Below are positions 56,921-64,000 of a stretch of DNA of 64,000 nucleotides, one piece after another. Origin of the DNA: Bacillus sp. N1-1 (lineage in GTDB: Bacteria > Bacillota > Bacilli > Bacillales > Guptibacillaceae); contig NZ_CP046564.1 of NCBI RefSeq assembly GCF_009818105.1, positions 2,914,001-2,978,000 of the forward strand. Direction: 5' to 3'. The first letter of the stretch is position 1. Every line of letters begins with the position of its first letter. The notes below the pieces were generated by a model that searched no databases, was not told where the DNA came from, and worked only from the letters and a program-made list of their open reading frames with translations. Made by a program: the position numbers and the translations under genes.

Positions 56921-58474
56921 ATGTCAAAGCAAACCTTTCTTAGAGGGACACTGTTTCTCATCTTAGCCGGGTTAATTACGAAAGTTTTAGGTTTTATTAA
57001 CCGTATAGTGATGGTTCGTGTGATGGGTGAAGAAGGTGTCGGTCTTTATATGATGGCCGTTCCTACTTTAATATTAACGATAACGCTAACACGCATGGGA
57101 CTTCCTGTTGCGATCTCAAAGATGGTAGCTGAAGCTGATGCGGAAGGTAACCGTCAGAAAATCAAACAAATTTTAATTGTTTCGCTTTCAATTACGACGG
57201 TGCTTAGCGTTATATTTACAACGATGATGATATTTGCAGCCCCATTTTTGTCAAAAGAGGTTTTCACAGATGAGCGCACATTTTATCCGCTTGTCGCCAT
57301 CGCCCCTGTAGTCTCAATTGTGGCTCTTTCTTCAGTGCTTAGAGGGTATTTCCAGGGATTACAGAACATGAGACCGTCTGCTTATTCACAAGTAATTGAA
57401 CAAATTGTACGCATTTGTCTCGTCGCAGTTCTTACAGGCGCGTTTCTACCTTATGGTGTCGAATTCGCTGCTGCAGGCGCAATGATTTCCGTAGTGCTTG
57501 GAGAACTTGCCTCCCTTCTCTTTATGTTTTCCATGTTTAAAATGAAAAAGCGGATTAAAATAAGAAGCGGATTTTTCAACTATTTAAAAGGGGGAAGAGG
57601 GACTTTCAACAGTTTAATGAGGATTTCTCTACCGACAACTGGTAGTCAATTGATAGGATCTCTCTCCTATTTCTTTGAACCGATTATGGTGGCCCGAAGC
57701 CTTGCCATCGCTGGAGTTGCCACAACGCTCGCCACAAAACAATACGGTCATTTAACTGGTCTTGCAATACCACTGTTGTTTCTACCTACCTTTATCACCT
57801 ATTCTTTGCAGGTATCACTTGTACCCGCAATTAGTGAAGCACATGCTCAAAAGCAGTATAAACAAATCCAACACCGGTTAAGTCAAGCAATCCGACTATC
57901 AATGGTGGCTGGCGGCCTTTCGGTGGTCATCACATATATCTTTGCTGTTCCATTAATGGATATCATGTACAACGCCCCTCATGTCGCCATCTATGTACAA
58001 GTTATGGCCCCTTTCTTTTTCTTCTATTATTTTCAGGGGCCGCTTGCAGCCGCCCTTCAAGCATTAGATTTAGCTAAGGCTGCTATGATCAATAGTTTTA
58101 TTGGCGCGGGTGTTAAACTAATTGCCATCTTCTTTCTTGCTTCTCGACCTGAGTTAGGCATTATGGGCGCGGCTCTAGCGATTGTTATTGGCATTCTTCT
58201 CGTAACACTTCTCCACTTTGCCACTCTTGTAAAGGCAATTGGCTTCTCACTTGTTGTAAGTGATTTACTCAAAGGCGTGATATCCATTATTGCAACTGGA
58301 TTTGTCGGGCATTTTCTTTATCAAACCTTCTCTTCTTCTTCCACTGATCTACTTGGTACGGTATTAGCTATCTCTGTCACATCAATTATTTATTTTGTCA
58401 TTTTACTACTGCTTGGACTTATTAATCGACATGACTTAAAAAGAATGCCCTTCATTGGGAAATTCATTCACTAA
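56921..58474 (+). CDS. spoVB: Stage V sporulation protein B, MOP-family flippase
   Basis: A 517-residue protein with about 14 membrane helices of the MurJ/SpoVB/Wzx (MOP) superfamily, starting MSKQTFLRGTLFLILAGL. SpoVB-type proteins are needed for the spore cortex and probably move lipid-linked peptidoglycan precursor. GTAGGGAG lies a few bases before the ATG. It is the plus-strand gene in an otherwise minus-strand group; position next to a YetF-like gene matches B. subtilis spoVB-yrbG. Confidence 0.9.
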   Translation: MSKQTFLRGTLFLILAGLITKVLGFINRIVMVRVMGEEGVGLYMMAVPTLILTITLTRMGLPVAISKMVAEADAEGNRQKIKQILIVSLSITTVLSVIFTTMMIFAAPFLSKEVFTDERTFYPLVAIAPVVSIVALSSVLRGYFQGLQNMRPSAYSQVIEQIVRICLVAVLTGAFLPYGVEFAAAGAMISVVLGELASLLFMFSMFKMKKRIKIRSGFFNYLKGGRGTFNSLMRISLPTTGSQLIGSLSYFFEPIMVARSLAIAGVATTLATKQYGHLTGLAIPLLFLPTFITYSLQVSLVPAISEAHAQKQYKQIQHRLSQAIRLSMVAGGLSVVITYIFAVPLMDIMYNAPHVAIYVQVMAPFFFFYYFQGPLAAALQALDLAKAAMINSFIGAGVKLIAIFFLASRPELGIMGAALAIVIGILLVTLLHFATLVKAIGFSLVVSDLLKGVISIIATGFVGHFLYQTFSSSSTDLLGTVLAISVTSIIYFVILLLLGLINRHDLKRMPFIGKFIH

Positions 58475-58507
58475 TATAGTTAAGCTTATTTTAAACTGAT
58501 CCATACA

Positions 58508-58542
58508 GAGAAAAAGTAACCATAGCGGTTACTTTTTCTCAT
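58508..58542. terminator. Bidirectional terminator between spoVB and the DUF421 gene
   Basis: A perfect 14-bp stem (GAGAAAAAGTAACC with GGTTACTTTTTCTC) around ATAGC; it overlaps the end of the convergent gene. Confidence 0.85.
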
Positions 58543-59194
58543 TCTTCAAATCAATAAAAAAACTTCCATTTTTATGGAGGGAACAAAATGATATCCGCTT
58601 TATATCTTTATGCCCGACTTTTCTAAGCTCTTGCCTAAGCCATAGCGCTGTTTTTCCAATTCGCTCAAGATGTTCCTCCTGAACTTTTCCATCCAGGATA
58701 AGGGGAAGAGGCATTAAAGTTGCAGGCTCTTCTTTTTTGTTATCCTCTTCTTTTTTGATGACCGACAGCTTGCCTGAGGGTTCAAGGATCGCGAACTCAA
58801 CATCTGAAACAGATGCAATGTTATTCTCTCGCAATTGAACCAGCAAATCATCAAAGTTATATCGCTGTTTTCTCATTTCCGTTTCATCAATTTTACCCCG
58901 ATCAATTAACACGGAAGGCTTTCCGTCCACGATTTCCCGTACTTTCTCACTTTTTAGTGAAACAAAAGCCATAAGTATTTGTATTAATACAAGCACAATC
59001 ATTGGAACAATCGTATTAAGCATCGGTGTCTGTGGATCTTCAATTGACATGACGGCAAGCTCCGCAATCATAATAGAAACGACAAAATCAAGAATACTTA
59101 GCTGACCAATTTCCCGCTTACCCATCACTCTAAAAACGAAGATAATCACAAAATATAAAACAAGTGTCCTTAGTATAATGGTCATATATTCCAT
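58529..59194 (-). CDS. YetF/YrbG-type DUF421 membrane protein
   Basis: A 221-residue protein with three N-terminal helices (RVMGKREIGQLSILDFVVSI is the DUF421 signature) and a cytoplasmic YetF domain from about 80 (GKPSVLIDRGKIDETEMRKQRYNFDDLL). The B. subtilis equivalent here is yrbG. Related YetF proteins have been linked to spore and membrane properties, but no activity is established for this one. Confidence 0.85.
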   Translation of the reverse strand: MEYMTIILRTLVLYFVIIFVFRVMGKREIGQLSILDFVVSIMIAELAVMSIEDPQTPMLNTIVPMIVLVLIQILMAFVSLKSEKVREIVDGKPSVLIDRGKIDETEMRKQRYNFDDLLVQLRENNIASVSDVEFAILEPSGKLSVIKKEEDNKKEEPATLMPLPLILDGKVQEEHLERIGKTALWLRQELRKVGHKDIKRISFCSLHKNGSFFIDLKNEKK

Positions 59195-59289
59195 CCCTGA
59201 TCCCTCCTTTCAAGCTTCTTTTGTTTAGTTTAACCACGTTTTGTTTCTACATGAGGGAATGTATTGGAAATGTTTTATAGCAGAAAATA

Positions 59290-59318
59290 AAAAAAACTTC
59301 CCTTAGTAATAGGGAAGT
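59290..59318 (-). terminator. Terminator after the ArsB/NhaD gene
   Basis: The 8-bp stem ACTTCCCT with AGGGAAGT overlaps the stop and is followed on the minus strand by eight T residues. Confidence 0.7.
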
Positions 59319-60592
59319 AGATATCTGAAATAAATATAGACTGTACTAATAACAAGCGAGACGAAGACGACCGGTAATCCAATTTTGAGAAAAGCAATGA
59401 ACCTTACTTCTTGGTTGTCTTTTAACGCAAGACCGGCCACCACCACATTAGCAGAAGCTCCAATTAACGTTCCATTCCCACCAAGACATGAACCTAAGGC
59501 AAGCGACCACCACAACGGATCAAGATTCGTCATTCCGTAACCAGAAAATTCTGAAATTACCGGGATCATGGCTGCAACAAATGGAATGTTATCTAAAAAG
59601 GCAGAGAGAATACCTGCTCCCCACAAAATAATAATGGAAGTCTTAGGCAAATCACCTTCAGTATATAAAAGAATCGTCCTGGCAACTTCATCAATAATAC
59701 CTACTTCCTCTAATCCACCAATAAGGATAAAAAGACCCATAAAGAAAAATAACGTCACCCATTCAATCGATTCAAAAACTTCTTCCACCTTATGCTCTTT
59801 TTGAGTAATCAATAGTAAAAGAACTGCTCCCGCCATCGCAATATTCGTCAATTCAGTATGTAAGACAGGGTGCAAAAGAAAACCAGTAATTGTCATAAGT
59901 AATACGGCTGAAGACTTATAGAGCAAAGGTCCTTTTTTCAAATACTGAGACGCATCAATTTTTAACAATGACTGTCGATACGAATCATCTACGATTAATC
60001 CTTTCCGATAAAAAAACAAAAGACCTGTTATGATAACAGCATAAATGACCACAACAATCGGAGCTAAGTTATAAATGAAATCATTAAAATCAAGATGGTC
60101 AACTGCCTGACCAATCATAATGTTAGGCGGATCACCGATCAATGTTGCCGTTCCTCCGATATTGGATGATAGGATTACCGTTACTAAAAAGGGCATGCTT
60201 GTGATATTTAATATTTTCGTTAACGTCAGCGTTATTGGAACAAGAAGAAGGACTGTTGTAACGTTATCTAAAAGGGCAGATCCAACTGCAGTTAAAGTAC
60301 CTATAACAGCGAGGAGCGGCAAAGGCTTTCCCTGCACTTGTTGGGCAAGCTTAATCGCAATATATTCAAATAGTCCATTTTGACTTGTAATGGAAACAAG
60401 TATCATCATAGAAAACAAGAGGGCGATCGTATTCCAATCAACGTGGTTCATAAAAGCTGAATCAGTGGTTGTAATTCCCGCCAGCAACATAAGCAATCCG
60501 CCGCCACATGCAACGATGGCACGATTGATTTTTTCGGTAATGATGCCTATATAAGCAAGAACAAATATGGTGAGCGCAATAATTATGTCCAA
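59303..60592 (-). CDS. ArsB/NhaD/SLC13-type ion transporter
   Basis: A 429-residue protein with about 11 helices and the paired family motifs SALLDNVTTVLLLVPIT, SSNIGGTATLIGDPPN, then SAFLDNIPFVAAMIPV and CLGGNGTLIGASAN. The family includes Na+/H+ antiporters (NhaD), arsenite pumps and dicarboxylate carriers; the substrate here is not settled. The TTG at 60592 has AAGGGG nine bases upstream and gives the usual length. The longer frame to 61006 is opposite the YrzE-like gene and is rejected. Confidence 0.83.
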   Translation of the reverse strand: MDIIIALTIFVLAYIGIITEKINRAIVACGGGLLMLLAGITTTDSAFMNHVDWNTIALLFSMMILVSITSQNGLFEYIAIKLAQQVQGKPLPLLAVIGTLTAVGSALLDNVTTVLLLVPITLTLTKILNITSMPFLVTVILSSNIGGTATLIGDPPNIMIGQAVDHLDFNDFIYNLAPIVVVIYAVIITGLLFFYRKGLIVDDSYRQSLLKIDASQYLKKGPLLYKSSAVLLMTITGFLLHPVLHTELTNIAMAGAVLLLLITQKEHKVEEVFESIEWVTLFFFMGLFILIGGLEEVGIIDEVARTILLYTEGDLPKTSIIILWGAGILSAFLDNIPFVAAMIPVISEFSGYGMTNLDPLWWSLALGSCLGGNGTLIGASANVVVAGLALKDNQEVRFIAFLKIGLPVVFVSLVISTVYIYFRYLLPYY

Positions 60593-60719
60593 TCCATACT
60601 GCCCCTTCCCTGTCCCGTTTCTAACATCGTATGATGGGCTGTCCGAATTCATGAATAGACTTCTAATTCCTCCGTAGTCGAATAGAATGTACAAACTATC
60701 TCGTTTAAGGGGGAGGAAC

Positions 60720-61109
60720 ATGAGATCCAAACACGCATTCTCAAGTATGGGATCTGGATTACTTGCGATTATTGTCATTGTGCTTGCGACTAGCGTCCTT
60801 TTTTCATTAATTCTTCGCTTCTCTTCGGTATCTGAAAAAGGAATTAGTCCACTAATTATTGTAGCGACTGTGATCGCCTTCTTTATTGGAGGCTTTATTT
60901 CTGGAGGCAAAGGTGGGGAACGCGGTTGGCTACTTGGCGGAGGAACAGCTTGTATGTATATCATGATTCTCTTTCTCATCCAATACTTAGGGTATCGCGT
61001 AAACATGAACCTCGAGCAGCTGCTTTATCATGCTGGTTACGGTCTCATCTGCATTCTTGGTGGAATTATTGGGGTGAATGTTAAAGGTGGAAAGCATCGA
61101 GAAGCCTAG
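60720..61109 (+). CDS. TIGR04086-family membrane protein (YrzE-like)
   Basis: A 129-residue protein with four hydrophobic helices (ALLAIIVIVLATSV-like, IIVATVIAFFIGGFISGGKGGERGW). The GG-rich SGGKGGERGWLLGGG segment marks the family. ATG 60720 has AGGGGGAGG a few bases upstream; the frame extends further up without a site. Function is unknown. It converges on yajC. Confidence 0.82.
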   Translation: MRSKHAFSSMGSGLLAIIVIVLATSVLFSLILRFSSVSEKGISPLIIVATVIAFFIGGFISGGKGGERGWLLGGGTACMYIMILFLIQYLGYRVNMNLEQLLYHAGYGLICILGGIIGVNVKGGKHREA

Positions 61110-61110
61110 A

Positions 61111-61142
61111 AAAAGAGCGCCCTCAATAGAGGACGCTCTTCT
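61111..61142. terminator. Bidirectional terminator between the YrzE-like gene and yajC
   Basis: AGAGCG-CCTC pairs with GAGG-CGCTCT across AATA with one bulged base on each side; the flanks provide T-runs for both strands. Confidence 0.75.
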
Positions 61143-61145
61143 CAA

Positions 61146-61418
61146 TTACTTGCTATTTTCAGTGATTGATTCGCGGATAGCCGCTCGGTCAAACACCATT
61201 TTTGTACCGTCAGTTGTACGGATTGTAATTGTACCTTCGTCCATTGCATCAATAATTCCATGCATTCCACCGATGGTTACAACTTTATTCCCTTTTTCTA
61301 GGCTTGCTTGCATTTCTCTCGTTTTCTTTTGACGCTTCTGTTGCGGGCGAATCAAAAGGAAATAGAAAATCGCGAACATTAATAGAAGCGGGACTAAATT
61401 CATTAACGTAGAACTCAT
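61146..61418 (-). CDS. yajC: Preprotein translocase subunit YajC
   Basis: A 90-residue protein with one N-terminal helix (about 4-24), then the cytoplasmic YajC domain (IRPQQKRQKKTREMQASLEKG, VVTIGGMHGII). It associates with SecDF in many bacteria. ATG 61418 has AAGGGGTG upstream. It follows tgt by 40 bases; secD and secF lie about 5 kb away in the same region. Confidence 0.93.
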   Translation of the reverse strand: MSSTLMNLVPLLLMFAIFYFLLIRPQQKRQKKTREMQASLEKGNKVVTIGGMHGIIDAMDEGTITIRTTDGTKMVFDRAAIRESITENSK

Positions 61419-61458
61419 ACTCTTTTCACCCCTTTCCAGCAATTACACAATCTATGGA

Positions 61459-63644
<2,186 letters not shown>

Positions 63645-63771
63645 TTTTTTCACCACTATTTCTAAAAAGTGTTCAACTTTATTGATTTTACCACAGCACT
63701 ACCGATCCGCGCACCCTTAAGGGGCAGTTCTCCTTCCCCCAGCTTGTAACTGGCGGTTAGAAAGCTCCCCC

Positions 63772-63969
63772 TTATCTGAACCTACCTATAATAAAAAAGA
63801 GTAGTGACAGAACAATACTAACGATGATAGAAGTAACGATTGGAAAAAAGAATGTTGTGTTTCCTCTTTTAATTACCAGATCACCAGGTAATTTACCGAC
63901 AAAGGACCACAAAACCCCAATAGCTAAAAAAGCGATCCCTAACACGATAAATAGCTTTGAAATGCCCAT
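63772..63969 (-). CDS. DUF2905 membrane protein
   Basis: A 65-residue protein with two helices (about 5-24 and 42-62) separated by the family motif GKLPGDLVIKRGNTTFFFP. It stands before queA, where the ruvAB side of the map begins in B. subtilis (yrzS position). Function is unknown. Confidence 0.85.
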   Translation of the reverse strand: MGISKLFIVLGIAFLAIGVLWSFVGKLPGDLVIKRGNTTFFFPIVTSIIVSIVLSLLFFIIGRFR

Positions 63970-64000
63970 CTTTATTTCGGAACCTCCATACCAAAGTGTT

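Noticed and set aside
60593..61006. 138-codon N-terminal extension of the ArsB/NhaD transporter
   Set aside because: It is antisense to the YrzE-like gene, lacks transporter features, and a TTG with a good ribosome site gives the normal family length.

Overview
The window reads as chromosome of a spore-forming member of the Bacillaceae (Bacillales). Three things support this: spore genes (sigK, spoVB, a yjcZ-type gene, an RsfA-family regulator), strong AGGAGG-type ribosome binding sites with frequent TTG/GTG starts, and gene order that largely follows the yrr/yrv/yrb part of the Bacillus subtilis map from mccB to queA. A multi-subunit Mrp antiporter operon and a split secD/secF pair suggest a salt- or alkali-adapted relative rather than B. 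subtilis itself. The genus is inference.

Layout. 1-4.06 kb: the 3' part of an mrp Na+/H+ antiporter operon (A-C-D-E-F-G; no mrpB between A and C). 4.1-11.7 kb: mixed genes, including a YjcZ-like peptide, the radical SAM protein YfkAB, a GDSL hydrolase, uninterrupted sigK, nsrR and hmp divergent around a palindromic operator, a small HExxH protein and nadE. 11.9-15.3 kb: the least ordinary stretch, with three YrzI-like micro-ORFs, a 23-codon ORF with hairpins, and a two-gene proton-channel/OmpA stator pair resembling ZorA-ZorB of Zorya but with no effector gene. 15.3-19.6 kb: methionine-to-cysteine recycling (yrrT, mtnN, luxS, mccA, mccB, yrhC). 19.7-30 kb: cell wall, transcription and tRNA genes (yrrS, pbpI, greA, udk, trmR, mltG, yrzB, ruvX, yrzL, alaS with a T-box). 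30-40.2 kb: AI-2E family protein, recD2, a TPR protein, mnmA with its cysteine desulfurase, cymR, a YczE-like membrane protein, rarA and an RsfA-like regulator. 40.2-41.1 kb: five tandem palindromic repeat units, then 6S RNA. 41.2-49.8 kb: hisS-aspS behind a T-box, a small HTH gene, a secreted amidase, dtd, relA, apt. 49.8-64 kb: recJ, lapA-like, a cation diffusion facilitator, secD, secF, comN, spoVB, membrane proteins, yajC, tgt, queA and a DUF2905 gene.

How the genes work together. The sulfur cluster takes S-adenosylhomocysteine from methylation reactions to homocysteine and AI-2 precursor (MtnN, LuxS) and on to cysteine (MccA, MccB). CymR, the expected cysteine-responsive repressor, lies 17 kb away beside the desulfurase that feeds sulfur to MnmA for tRNA thiolation. 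tRNA charging, editing and modification are strongly represented (alaS, hisS, aspS, dtd, mnmA, trmR, tgt, queA), and the synthetase genes are behind T-boxes. RelA links tRNA charging to the stringent response, and 6S RNA is set to tune RNA polymerase.

Most unusual items: the orphan ZorAB-like pair, the tandem covarying palindromes, the mrp operon without mrpB, and overlapping GAC/CAC triplets in the hisS-aspS leader. No tRNA, rRNA, insertion sequence, prophage or CRISPR array was found.
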